Assembly: GCF_033568475.1 (NCBI RefSeq)
Contig: NW_027331831.1
Span: 10,044,001 to 10,108,000, forward strand
Origin: Henckelia pumila
Taxonomy: Eukaryota; Streptophyta; Magnoliopsida; Lamiales; Gesneriaceae
Length of the DNA stretch: 64,000 nt
Reading direction: 5' to 3'
Part shown: positions 11,031 to 23,307 of the stretch, piece by piece
Layout of the letters: each line of letters starts with the position of its first letter
Position numbering within the stretch: the first letter of the stretch is position 1
Notes under the pieces: model-generated
What the model was told of the DNA's origin: nothing
Seen by the model: the letters and a program-made list of their open reading frames with translations, nothing else
Databases searched by the model: none
Position numbers and translations under genes: made by a program

Positions 11031-11972
11031 TGGCCTATGAGAATAGGCCACAATTCCTGCTCCATTAATATGCTACACTCCATGTTTCACCAATTAATAT
11101 GCTCTATTTTTATATATCTTTCCTAAACAACCTTTTAATTATGAACAAAATCATTCCAAAAACAGAATTATACTTATATATAAATCTTGAAATAATTCCA
11201 CACGAACATAAAAATATTGTTTTTACAAAAAAAAAATTAATGTATTCAAAAAAATAAAATAAAATTAATGATTAGGACAAAGAGGCCAAAAAAATTAATT
11301 TAACCGAATGATTTTATTTTCTTTATATATATCATCATAACAATAAAACATTTAAAAACACAAAATGAAGAATAGAACAAAACCTCATCGAGGGGTGATC
11401 AACCAATGTCCAATAGGTAAGATATATAAATGATAAAAATATCAACGAAGTTCACCATTAGAGGTTAGCTACTAAAAAAATTTAAATTTATCCAAAAATT
11501 CCACTTTTCATTAACAAAAATATCACATAATAAAAAGCGGTTAACTACGTTTAAAAAAAATAATTATAATATAAAAAGTATAAAAAAAATACCTAAAAAA
11601 ATATTCAATCCCGAAAATTTTTATAAATTATTTATTTATTTTTATTATGATATATATATAAATTACATAAAGAAAATAAATTTTTTTGGATTAATTAAAT
11701 TTTTTTAGTATCTTTCTGTTAATCCTTAATTTTTATTTTTTTAAAATATTTTTTTGTTCGTGAGGAATTATTTCAAATTTTATATATAAAGATAATTGTG
11801 TTTTTGGAATGATTTTGTTGATATATGAGAGGTTAGGAAAGATATGTAATAGATTTTGTTTGATAAAAATTAGCAAGTCTCAAATACACATCACTCCACC
11901 AATTGGTAGAGCATAGATTGTAGCATATTAGTGGAGCAGAGGATCGGAAACGTGGCCATGGGAATATGGCTC
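11031..11972. repeat. Foldback element nested in the hAT element
   Basis: The left arm (about 11031-11360) and the reverse complement of the right arm (about 11625-11972) match over several hundred bases. Shared words include CTGCTCCATTAATATGCTAC / CTGCTCCACTAATATGCTAC, AAAATCATTCCAAAAACA and GAAATAATTCC. There is no coding capacity, and the core is AT-rich. It lies upstream of the transposase remnant. Confidence 0.7.
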
Positions 11973-12922
11973 TAAATAATTTATTATGAATTATTTTATG
12001 CTATTTTATGTTGTTAGTTTTCACATATATATTTTATTTTGATGTTGGTTTCTCATTATCTGTGTGTATAATATATTAAATTGTGTATAATAGATGAAAA
12101 TTGAAAAATATTTTATGCTTATTGTAAAGTGGTATGAGAGTAAATGAGTAATATAAATCTGTAGATTATTTCTACAAAGATGAATTTTTGTATAACTTTG
12201 ACTGTTATGATGATTTATTATTTAAATAAATATCAAAAACTTTTGTTGAAGCTTCATTCTCCTTAAAATTGTATTACTTATTTCTAGCTTTGTTTGAGAT
12301 TTTGTAGCTATTAGTAATTTAATTAGTTTGCTTAATACGAGTTATTTTGTAGATTGAGAATGGAAAACCATCAACATGCTATGAAAAGGGGAAAAACCTT
12401 AACATCTTATTTTTAAAAACAAGATCAATCTAAAGGTCCCTCAATTCCTAGTCATGTCCCCCTTTCTTAGCTACATCTTTTGAAGTCATAGATTCTTCAC
12501 CTTCGGATCATGACACAAAACCATATGTTTTTATCGAACATGATCCAGGAAAGAGAAAACAAATATGTGAATATCCAATAAATGAACGAGACGAGGTTCG
12601 ACGAGCTTACCTAAATGCTGGACCATATCAACCAAAATTTTTGGCATATCAAAGGACAAAATTTGGTAAACAAATGCGTAGCTTCCAAGAATACTGGTAT
12701 GGCAAGTTTCACTGGTTAGAATACTCGTCTTCAAAGGATAAGGTATATTGTTTTTATTGCTTTCTTTTTCTTACCGATCCCACTCAACCAAATCTTTCAT
12801 CATTGGCTACCGATGAATTTAATACTTGGAAGAGGGTTTGTAATGAAGATAAATGTGCATTTCTCACTCATGTTGACATCTCATCTTCATCACATCACAA
12901 TACATCTTTGAAAAAGATCGAA

Positions 12923-14840
12923 TGTAAAGCTTTGAAAATAATTAATTTGAGAATTTATGGGATTTAGATTTAAATTACGAGATTTTTAAATTAAAAGATT
13001 GTATTAGAAGTTATAAATTTGATCAGAGACTGAATTGTAAATATCAAAGATTTTAGGGATTAAAGTGCAATATATCATGGAATAGTGGATTACACTTGTT
13101 ATATATATATATATATATTAAAATATGGAGAACAAGATTTTTATCAGAATTTCAGCTGAAGACACGAGAACAACTCTAGAAACTTTCTTCAAACTTTTAA
13201 TCTTTCAAAGCCCGATTCTCACAATCCGCTCGGTAGAATTCGAAATCGATCGTATATTCGCGATCACTGCATCGAAGGCTACATTTTGATGTAAGTTATT
13301 AAGTTCTACCATGTTTTGATTTTGAGACGTCGATGGAATCAGAGTATTGTTGTATATATATGTTCATGAGCTAGTCGTTATAACATATCCAAGATGGATC
13401 GAAAAAAGATCGGCGTTTGAATTTGTTTTGAATTTTCTTAAGATTTTCGAAAATATCCATTTTTGATGTTGCTGGTTTTTGATGCTATTATGCTGATATG
13501 AAGTAGAGTTGATAGATATGATTGATATATTTGAAGTTCGGATTGCCGATTGTTAACCGTTACGCCGCCAGTTCAAGATTAGAAGCCTCTTTTAGTTTCG
13601 TTGATTGAACTGTGTATTTACTTGAATTTGAACATTGATATTGAGCTTCCTTATATCTAATTTCATATTGAAATAAGGATTATCGAACTCGGAAATTCGC
13701 AATTCGAATCGATAAAGAATTTCTCAATATTGTAGTGATTTCTATCTTTCAAGATTGATGTATGTGTGAACAGATTTTGATATGAGTATTTTGATGTAAC
13801 TTGTTCAAATTGGAGCAACGTAGAATCAATATTTAAAGGTATAAGCGGACATCGATCCCGATGGGATAGAACGCTAAGATTCTTGAGTTTTACCTAAATC
13901 ATATACTTGCATGATTGATTGTTCTTGCTTGCCTTACATGTCTTATGTTGTTGCTTGATTAACATGAAATTCTATTTGCCTTGTTTATAGATTGATGCAT
14001 TCATCTTGAGCCTTAAACCATTAAAACATAGAATACGGAACGACCTAGATTGCAAAAGATGTTTGGGGAGCTATAATTGATTGGCACGCGATGTAGAACT
14101 AATCCTAGAGCTAGATTACTTAGTATAGTTGCGCCAAAGTCCGGGGATTGAGATGTTCAACGCCACCTCGAGTGGAGAGTTGGTGGTTATGTTGTGAGGT
14201 ATTTTCCCAGGGATCCCAAGAACCTATATTCTTTTTGAGATCATACTTGAATTTTTCTCTTGATTTCACATGCATTTTATTTTTATTTATATTGCATGTT
14301 TATGTCACTTGTACTGCGAATATTATTCTCACCGGAGTTATCCGGCTGTTGCCTTATTTTGTATGTGTACATGATAACAGATGGGGTAGGAGCGAGTCAG
14401 AGACGACTTGGATAGTTCGAGATTGTGAAATAGAAGTGGAGAATCGGGTTAAGACGCTAGAATTGCTGCCAAATCTTCAACTTGAAAGTAGAATGTTTCA
14501 CTTGTGTCTTGATGTGTAATTAGATGTTGTTGAAAAGATATTAGCTATATTTGGCACTTGTGTAGCATGTTTTAGAGTATGCGTGTGCATAAGAGCAGTT
14601 TTTAAGCCTATATTATTTTGCTGAGACACAACTGTTCTCGCTCGAGCGCAACTTCTTGTGGCTCGAGCGAGGGTCTTTTAATAAGTTCAGGCAGAGTTTT
14701 GCTCGCTCGAGCGCAACTTGTTGCGGCTCGAGCGAGACACTGTTCACTATTTTAAAAAAAATTATTTTAATTATTATGACTAATTAAGTCATAAAGAATG
14801 ATTATTCTAATATATAAGATTAGCACCCGAGGTCCCCACA
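12923..14840 (+). mobile_element. Solo LTR nested inside the hAT transposase
   Basis: It starts TGTAAAGCTTTGAAAAT and ends GAGGTCCCCACA. The flanking direct repeats are TCGAA (12918-12922) and CCGAA (14841-14845). Removing it and one repeat rejoins the hAT reading frame exactly (KKIE to GLMKPSQYIDKVM), which independently confirms both ends. The start resembles the minus-strand LTR at 10328 with C-to-T changes, as expected of methylated, decaying DNA. It carries two hairpin-forming GCTCGAGCGAG units near the 3' end. Confidence 0.85.
14637..14736. repeat. Two 35-bp hairpins with 11-bp perfect stems (GCTCGAGCGAG)
   Basis: 14637-14671 and 14702-14736 each read CTCGCTCGAGC, a 13-base loop (GCAACTT...), then GCTCGAGCGAG. 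The two units differ only at the loop, so this is a duplicated inverted repeat inside the solo LTR. Function is unknown; it would form strong hairpins in RNA and single-stranded DNA. Confidence 0.85.
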
Positions 14841-16801
14841 CCGAAGGTTTGATGAAACCATCTCAGTATATCGACAAAGTAATGTTTGCTGTATCGAGTG
14901 AAGAAATTCACAAAAATCGTTTTTGTATTAAAGCCACTATTACAAGTGTTCGATGACTCGCACTTCAAGATTGTTCTTTTAGGGGTCATAATGAATCATC
15001 TAAGTCATTGAATCGAGGCAATTTTCTTGAAATGTTGGAAGCTTTTGGACGGCTGAATAAAGAATTTGGAGAGGTATTGAATAGTGCTGCAAGAAAATTA
15101 ACATACACTTTACCAGAAGTGCAAAAAGAGGTTTTGAATATTATGGCAATAGAGTACGAAAGAAAATTCGAAGTGAAATTGGAGATGCAAGCTTTTGTAT
15201 TCTTGTTGATGAAGCACATGATGAATCCAAACGTGAGCAAGTGACTTTTATCTTGAGGTTCGTGAATAGCAACTGGATTATGCCATAAAGATTTTTGGCA
15301 ATCAAAAGTGTCAGTGATACTACCTCACTTACTCTCAAAAACATTGTCAGTGATATTCTTGTTCATTACAAATTTCAAGCTCAGAAAATGAGAGGTCAAG
15401 GTTACGACGGGGCTAGTAATATGCGGGGTGCTTGGAATGGACTAAAGGCTTTATTTCTAAAATATTGTACATATGCATTTTATGTGCATTGTTTTGCACA
15501 CAGATTACAATTAACATTGGTTTCAGCTGCTAAGGACGTCCGAGATATTTGAGATTTATTCTCTCATTTGGATAATGTTGTTAATGTGATGACTTCTTCT
15601 CCTAAGCGTATTTGTCAGCTGAAAATTACTCGAAGAAGAGAAATTGAGCATTTGCTAGAAATCGGAGAACTTAATTCGGGACGTGGGGCTCATCAGATTG
15701 GTAACTTGCAACGAGCAGGGACAACTCGTTGGAGTTCTCATTATGACTCTGTAAAGAGTCTGATAGATATGTATGGTGCCACTTTTAAAGTGTTTGAGCA
15801 TCTAATGGAACATAGTCCGAACACAAGTTCTCAGGCTGAAGTTGGTGGTATATACAAAAACATAACAAGCTTTGAATTTGTCTTTGTCTTGCGTTTCATG
15901 CGTAGAATTTTGTAAATAACTGATATTTTGTGTCAAGCCCTCCAGAAGAAATCTCAATATATTTTAACTGCAATGAGATTTTTCTACACTACAAAAAATT
16001 TTATTCAAGCATTGAGGGGAGATGTCTGGGAAGAATTTCTACAGGAAGTGGCTGCATTTTGCTCAAAACATGATGTTTACTTACCTGAATTTGATAGTTC
16101 ATATATGATTGATCGTTCTTGTGGGCGAGAGTATCCTACAGTTAAACATCATTATCATTTTGATCTTTTCAACAAAGCAATATATTTTCTCCTGATGGAG
16201 TTAAACACAAAATTTAACTAGACATCAGTATTTTCAACAGTTATACATTTGAATCATTCAACATGGATGATATTTTCAAGCTTGCAGAGAAGATTTACCC
16301 TCAGTATTTTACAAAACAAGATATTTATTCCTTGAGAATTGAGTTGCAAAACTATCAGAATGATGTGATTTTTGAACCTCGATTTCAAGTATCATCTCTT
16401 TCTGAAATATGTCGGGAGTTGGTTTCAAGTAGAAGTTCGGAGAATTATGTTATGCTAAAACGATTGATTTATCTTGTGTTGACACTGTCCGTATCTACTG
16501 CTACAGTTTGAAGAGCTTTTTCAGCAATGAAACATGTCAAAACTGCAATTTGTAACAAAATGGAGGATGATTTTCTTGTTGATTGTATGATCATTTAAAT
16601 TGAGCGAGAATTTGCAATGAATATAGATATATATTCTATTATTGACGAATATTATGCTATAAAACATCGTCGGACACCGGTTAAATGCGTGAATTTTGAT
16701 TTATTATATTTTATATGTTATATGAAATTTATTTATACATTGACTTTTCATAATTTTTAGACACCCCTTGATTAATTTCTGGCTCCGCCCCTGCTCACAT
16801 C

Positions 16802-17121
16802 CTCGGTATTTTGTCTTGGACACCCATTCCATGGGGCAGGGCTTAGGTTGGACGGACCAGGTGGTAGAGGTCTTTGAGTTGCAGCTGTATCGGGTATTAG
16901 CGTCGTTTTCGTTTCAGGTTGAGATTTGAGGGTCCTAGTTTCCGTACTTTATTCAATGAGGTTGTATAAATAATATTTTAATGTTGGTTTATGAGGCCCG
17001 GTTGTATTCCGTCAGTTGTTTGGTTGTACCATTTTCTTTCGCAGTTTATTAATTATTATGCTTTAAGTTTTATTGCATACCTAAGTATGATTAATAGGTG
17101 ATTTCGGTGTGAGTCACTACA
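16802..17121 (+). mobile_element. Old Ty3-type LTR, last fragment and 3' end
   Basis: It resumes directly after the hAT target duplication (CTCGGTATTTTG) and ends GTGTGAGTCACTACA. The last 60 bases (TTATTGCATACCTAAG to the end) align with the minus-strand end of the 7933-10328 LTR, showing that both belong to one family. Confidence 0.6.
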
Positions 17122-17934
17122 AACTATAACTACAGTAATTGTTCCTATTAGTCTCGCACACGGTAGCGAGAGATAATAATAATAAGAAGATCGATATGAA
17201 AATGAACACCACAATTTTATGTGGAAAATCCTTGAAATTGTTTGTGTACCTTAGCAAAGAAAGTCAATTACTTTAATATATAGGTTTTCGGTGCAATGGT
17301 CTCACGCATTTAGATAGCTGAGATAGATTGACCCAATCCCTAGCTATAGTAAAAAGTAATTTTTTTTAATTAAATCATCTTTTACACGATATTTCTTCGT
17401 ACAATAACTAACAAAAAATAAATTTATGCAATGAAAAGTAATAATGGACATAAAAAATAATATTTTTCAAAAGTCCAATATATTTCATCAATCCTATAAT
17501 TTTCTCACAAGCACACTTAACCTAGTGACGTAATCAGAAAATATTTATCTAATGGGCAAAATTTCGTTCGCAATATATATATATATATGTGTGTGTTATT
17601 CACATTAACATATAGATATAAAAAAGAACGTAATTCTGATCCCATATAAAATATACTATTATACTTTTATACAATAATTTATGAAAAATAAATATGAATA
17701 AATATCTTAAAATTAAATTTTGATCAATTTATTAAGAAAAGACACCCAAAAATAGAAGTAACAAATTTATTTAAACAAATCCACCTTGAAATAATACGCA
17801 ACAATATTTTTATAACTTAATTTATGGATAATATATAAGTAAATAATATCTTAAAAGTAAATTTAAATCAATTTATTCGAAAAAAATACACATTAGATTT
17901 TGTATTTTTTGAAAGTTCTATTCCATACCATCTA
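17122..17934. other. AT-rich intergenic sequence
   Basis: No gene was seen. A short AT dinucleotide run lies at about 17573-17588. The segment near 17285-17400 resembles a weak copy of the GAGACGG-type MITE found elsewhere in the window. Confidence 0.4.
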
Positions 17935-18310
17935 TGTGAGACCCCTGTCCCACATGAAAAAAATTAAAGCTTTAAAATGAGTTTATAACGGGCTACAATG
18001 GACTTCTCTCGAGACGTGACAGAATGGTATCAGAGACGGTCACCAGCAGGAACCCCGAAAAATAAGTGCTATGGCCTATGCGAGACAAAGTGCTATGTGT
18101 GTGGGAGTCACCTCTAGAAATAAGTGTTATGGCCTATGCGGTACAAAGTGCTACGTGCGTGGGAGCCACCTCTAGATTCTCGGTACTGGTAGATTGAAGG
18201 TCAAGTCGCGACGAGGACGTCTCCTTCTGAAGGAGGAGTGATTGTGAGACCCCTGTCACAAATGAGAAAAATGAAAGTTTTAAAATGAGTTTATAATAGG
18301 CTACAATGGA
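17935..18310 (+). mobile_element. TRIM-like element remnant with initiator-Met PBS
   Basis: A repeat beginning TGTGAGACCCCTGTC occurs at 17935 and again at 18243. The copies share about 68 bp (through GGGCTACAATGG / AGGCTACAATGG), then diverge. The left copy ends GACGTGACA at 18021 and is followed by TGGTATCAGAGACGG (18025-18039), a primer-binding site for initiator tRNA-Met. The internal part has a tandem duplication of about 65 bp (TAAGTGCTATGGCCTATGCG, TAAGTGTTATGGCCTATGCG). The right LTR end is not defined. Confidence 0.6.
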
Positions 18311-19177
18311 TCTAGCAACTTGGTTAATCATTTTCGTGAAACGATGACGAATACGAAGTAGTTGCTATAGAGGCCCATTGTGCAAGCGCAGACGAGATGT
18401 CCCGAAAAAAAGTGCATGCACTTTGTAATATGATCAGTACCTTCAAATCTTTTATACTTTTCATTCGGGTGTGAGAACGATTCATTCATGATTCCCGTCA
18501 CACAATCATCGACGAAATTTCATCTTTCAGATGCTAATCACTGATATTGTGGACCATGTATCATCCTGAGAATTTCAGCTTCGAGCGTCACATAAACTAT
18601 ATTATAAAATATTATTTTTCATAATATAACTAACAAAAATGATATTTTACAGTGAAAAATAATATCATACATCTAAAAAAAAGTAATTTTCATCGATCAA
18701 GTTGAGTCGGAGATCTATCTCATAAAGTTGATCTATGAGACGGAGTCACACGTTTTTTTTGGTTAATTATTCTTATTATAGAACTTTGCAATCAAAGGAA
18801 TCTGTTCTTCCCAAATAGCTCTAAAATAGTGTTTGCAAACTCTAAAATAGGTGATTATGGTTTTTTTTCTTAACAAATTTGTAAATAAATAATCTATAAA
18901 CACTTATTTTTAGAGGTTACAAACATTCCCTAAATTAGGGCGAGCTTCTCTCAAAAAGTATAGTGAGCGAGCTTTAAGCAAGGAAATCCAATTAGTAGTA
19001 ACTAAGAGCTTTGTCATAGACCTAATAGTCACAATGAACTTTAATAAAGAGCTCAATCAATTAAAAAAAGAGTAACTCACGACATATAAAGGGTCCAAGA
19101 AAAAAACCTAGAGTGCATTATTCATGAAATACAACCACCTTGAAGGTTTCAAAGAACTTATTAAAATGAGTACCACT
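18311..19177. other. Intergenic, no gene seen
   Basis: This is AT-rich sequence without a supported gene. Bases 18311-18400 probably continue the TRIM-like LTR (CTAGCAACTTGGTTAATC). A degraded MITE of the GAGACGG family may lie near 18595-18760. Confidence 0.4.
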
Positions 19178-19331
19178 CTTGTGAGATGATCTCATTCGTG
19201 AAACGGGTCAACCCTACCCACATTTATAATAATAAGTAATATTTTTGACATAAAATGTAATATTTTTTAATGGATAACCCATATAAGAGACCCGTCTTGA
19301 AAATATGACAATTGAGACCGTCTCATAGAAG
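19178..19331. mobile_element. MITE of the GAGACGG family (copy 1)
   Basis: The ends are inverted repeats, CTTGTGAGATGATCTCA and CTATGAGACGGTCTCA (reverse complement of the right). The interior reads GGGTCAACCCTACCCACATT, then TAATAAGTAATATTTTTGAC. The same sequence recurs in reverse orientation at 29375-29513 and in more diverged form at 20105, 54842 and 55132. Confidence 0.7.
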
Positions 19332-20412
19332 TTTTTGTCTATTAAAATAATCTTTGGTTGTACGCCGTATAATTTTATTAGTTGGCTTGTTAATCTTATA
19401 ATAAACGACTCTTATTCTTATTAATAAGAATCATAAGATTTTCCGTTAAAAAAAAAGAAGAAGAGTTTGTGTAAAGATTTGATGCGGCGTAAGATGTCTT
19501 TTTGATCTATTTGATCACTTCAAGACCAAATTAGACAAGCATCCAAATTAAACTGACGAAAATTTGGACATTTTCATTTCGATAAAACATTGTGAGGTAA
19601 TAAATCAACAGCCTGAATTTTATTTTATTTTATTTGATTTCCATGGACAATTAGTAGCTTTTCACTAGTACCGTATTATCATATACTTCATATTTTGGAA
19701 AGTTTTATTTGAAATTTTTATTGGAAGTCTGTATTGGAAAAGGGGGGACATAGTCATTTTATAAAGGACATTTTTTAATGAAATATAAAAACACGTGCGT
19801 GAATGAATCGGATTGTGTAAAACTGCATTTGGATGCAAAGATTTGATCTGGAGAAGGGTTTTGATGACAAAATTTCGGATGACACTTGGGTGTATTCAAA
19901 ATCCTTCACAATTAGAATTGAAAATATTTAATATATAGAATGAACTTAAAATTCACATAAATTTTATTTTATTCGTCAAAACAAGTCGAATCAATCCTTG
20001 AGCAACCCAAATGTTTTAGTATTTTTATTTTCAAGATTTTCATTGCAATTATGTGTGAATCAACAACTTAGTCTTTCAATCTTGATCAAATATAATCAAG
20101 AGTATCTTGTGAGACATTTTCACGAATTTCTTGCTCATATTTACAATAATAAGTAATACTTTTGACATAAAAAATAATATTTTTTCATGAATGATCCAAA
20201 TTAAAAATATGTCTCACAAAATTGACTCGTGTCTCACAATTTTTTTTTTTTTTTGGTATATAGTTAATAAGTTAGAGAAACTTTAGCAACGAGGTCTAGT
20301 CTAGGGCTCGATCAAATAAATATGCAAAATTAACATTGCTCTAACAAAGTATTGACCCTTGAGTAAGATGAACCATATTGAGGAGCTCAAATATTAAATT
20401 TACACTTTATTT
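19332..20412. other. Intergenic with a second GAGACGG-family MITE
   Basis: A diverged copy of the MITE occupies about 20105-20240 (CTTGTGAGACATTTTCACGA ... TGTCTCACAA). The rest is AT-rich sequence in which I see no gene. Confidence 0.5.
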
Positions 20413-20721
20413 GGGAAAATGGTTTTTTTAATCCATTAACTTGTTTATATTTTGGTTTTGATCAATTAATTTTTCAAAATTTGGTTTTGATACACTAACT
20501 TTTAGATTTCGGTTATTTTGGTCCAAATGTTGACGTGATAACTTGATATTTCAGCATTTTTCGGTGTCACGTCATCATTTTTCGATGTCACATCAGTATT
20601 TTTTGGTGTCACATCAACAGTTAAACCAAAATAGCCGAAAACCAAAATTTAGAGTACCAAAATAATTTAATTGATCAAAATCAAAAAAATGGATAAGTTA
20701 ATGGACCACAAAACTAATTTT
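20413..20721. mobile_element. Foldback MITE with GACGTG-type core (copy 1)
   Basis: The arms are inverted: left GGTTTTTTTAATCCATTAAC, right complement GTTTTGTGGTCCATTAAC, continuing through GGTTTTGATCAATTAA. The core contains about three tandem copies of CGGTGTCACGTCATCATTTT-like sequence (about 20550-20625). Related elements are at 56388-56700 and 57360-57655. It is non-coding. Confidence 0.65.
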
Positions 20722-23307
20722 TACTTTACTTATTTACACATTAATAACACCATAAAATATATTTCAAATTATACTATTATTAAGTGAACTTGAAATGCAC
20801 AATTTTTATACTTAAAACTTTCGCACCAGTACATGTTGGCAATAATAATACATCAGTAATAATTATTAAATACATTTTTAATTTTATATATATAAATATA
20901 ATTATTAGTAATCGGAATACTCGTGTATTGTTATTTTATTTTGTACTAGTATTTTGCTGCACGTGTTGCGTGCTAGTACATTTTGTTTTTTTAATGAAAA
21001 AAATAAATAATAAATGGTAAAATTTAAAAATAATAAAAATTATAACATTTTTCTAAACAAATATTCACAAAAAAAAAATATTTTATAAGGTGAGTGTCAT
21101 TTTTGTAAATAAAATAATATCAAAGAGCACAAAGTGAGCTTTTAATGGTTAGAAAAGAGGAAATCATATAAAATGACTATTTTGCCCATTAATTTTGATT
21201 TTATTGAAAATTAAGTTATGAGATAATGGTAATTTCAAATCAAGTTTCACCAATTAATTGAAAGTTTGTTAATTATATGATCTCTACTTTAGTAAGAAGT
21301 ATAGTATTGTAAGATGACAACAATTGGTGTAACAACCAAATCTGAAATAATCAACCCACCAACCAAAAAAAAGATTAAATTAAATTTCTATCAATAACCA
21401 ATTCAAGTATGAAAATGAAGTCTTAACACCACAAAATTCAAAATTTAGTATGCCCCCCAAAAAAAAAAAGTCAGAAAAAACCCGAAAAAATAGATGTAAT
21501 TTCAAGGTTGACTCGAACCAGCGAGACACAGACCTCAAATTCAATTTAAAAATGAATTAATTACATCAAAAAAACACGTAGCAGTTGTCTTTTTCACCTA
21601 CCTTTTCAAGAGCCATTGACGAAATTAGCCTCCACTCGTCGGGTCAGAACATGTATCACCATTTATTTAATTGTACAGCTAGTCAAAGTTTACCAAACAA
21701 TAGTTAGATAAATAAATCCGGACGAACCCAAACATGCATTTAATCTAATGTTTAATAATAATAATGACATGAATTTAATCAAATGTTTAAAGATAGTAAT
21801 GAGCCTAAATCCAAATCGATCAATCTTCAGACTTCGACCTTTTAGCTGTTTGAACAAACTATGTAAAAAAATACGACTTTTTTATTAGATTTTTATTTTA
21901 GATAATACATTGTATGTTTTACTTACATATGTGATCAAAATATAGTTTATCAAAAGACCAAGAGGATGTTACTGAACCCGACATGTCTTCGTGTTATTGA
22001 CAATTTTTTTTTATATAGTTTTTATTGACAATTGAACATAGTTAAAAATGTAATAGTGTTAGGGGTGACAGTTGTCCTCCCTTAAATTTTGTTGTAAAAA
22101 ATTATCCTTAGGTCTTTAAAAGTATATACATGATAATTATTATCAATAAAACAATAAAATATCCCACAAACATTTCCACTATTAATTAACAATACAAGTT
22201 TGAGGAGTGTTGTAAGCATGAAATTAAAAAATATATTATTTATTTTTGTTATTGATGACATAACAAAATTTTTTGGATCCATCCTTGCTTGACGCTTATG
22301 ATTTTTCTGTCCTTTTGATAAAATTTTTAAATCTGTACCGTATGAAAAATAAAATAAAATATGTTTTTAAAAATATCCCATGAATTCTCCATATCTGATA
22401 GCTGAACCACTTCTTTGCACCAACACCAAAAGAAACATCACTTTTCCTACTACACTTAAAAATATGATTCCTCAGCAATTACACCAAAATTATGCAGATG
22501 GGACTTTGTCATCATTTAATATAATAACAATAATGAATATAATAACCATAGGCTACAAATGACACTTTCAGTGGCTTTTGACCTAAAATTGCTGAAATAC
22601 ATGTGTTGATGGAGTCTTCCTTCTGACTTTTTACGCGTTAAAGATTGCTTCAAATATTTTGATCCAAAAAGATAATATAATAATAACGAGCCATGAGGAA
22701 TCAAATTCTTTTAATTTTTTTTTATATTTTTTTAAAATTTATAAATTATTTTTTTTTAAAAAAAAGACTTTAACTCGCTTCTTTCTATATAAAATATTTT
22801 TTTAACAAATTTTGTCACGCTTGTATATTATATATGATGATGATAAATACTTGTCTCATAATTCTTGAGTTTGTCAAAATATAGAATCACACAGATTATA
22901 TTAAATTCATTCCTTTTTTCACAACGAAAGTTAATTAAATATCGATGATATAATGGAAAGCATGAACAACTTTTCTATCCCTATCTAATGACAAGTTATT
23001 AACCATTCAAATTACCATTAACAATGAATAATTTACAAAAGTCCACTCTTGGCCAACCTGAATCTTCACACAAGGGCAAGATGGTAATTTCACAAAAATT
23101 CATCAAGTCTCAAACGTGTACCAAATCAACAAACCAACTTCTCCCCTTTGAAACATTCAGCAACCAAACCAAACAAAAATTTAAACTAATCTCCCAAAGA
23201 CAAAACCAAACAAAAAAAGAGAGCCAAAAACATTGAGCAATGATCACAATTCATCACAAAGATTTCATTAATTTCCAAACACACTTCAATTCTTGCAACA
23301 TTTTATC
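20722..23307. other. AT-rich region upstream of the formin
   Basis: No gene was found in 2.6 kb. The final part must hold the formin promoter and 5' leader; 23160-23230 is A/C-rich, as plant leaders often are, but I cannot place a TATA box with confidence. The small open frame at 23024-23236 lacks any recognisable domain. Confidence 0.45.

Larger units (their letters stand above)
12360..16696 (+). pseudogene. hAT transposase pseudogene (TTF zinc finger / DUF4371 / dimerisation domain)
   Basis: The start ATG is at 12360, with a premature stop after 18 codons. Recognisable blocks follow: a TTF-type zinc-finger region at 12641-12922 (FQEYWYGKFHWLEYS, VYCFYCFLF, WKRV), a DUF4371-like block at 14846-15240 (NRGNFLEMLEAF), a catalytic-core block at 15295-15900 (GQGYDGASNMRGAWNG, ALFLKYC, HCFAHRLQL) and the C-terminal dimerisation block near 16475-16640 (LSVSTATV, RAFSAMKHVKTAICNKM, FLVDCMI). 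Stop codons and frame changes separate the blocks; one TGA at 16509-16511 sits where the family has Glu. The solo LTR at 12923-14840 interrupts it between the first and second blocks. Confidence 0.85.
10627..16793 (+). mobile_element. hAT-superfamily DNA transposon, decayed, with nested insertions
   Basis: The ends are CAGGGGCG on the left and CGCCCCTG on the right, an 8-bp perfect terminal inverted repeat. They are flanked by a perfect 8-bp target duplication CTCACATC (10619-10626 and 16794-16801). The interior has a broken transposase of the zinc-finger TTF / DUF4371 / hAT-dimerisation type in the + direction (12360 to about 16696). It also holds a foldback element at 11031-11972 and a solo LTR at 12923-14840. 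Without the two insertions the element would be about 3.3 kb. It is inserted in an older LTR. Multiple stops and frameshifts mean it cannot be autonomous. Confidence 0.92.
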
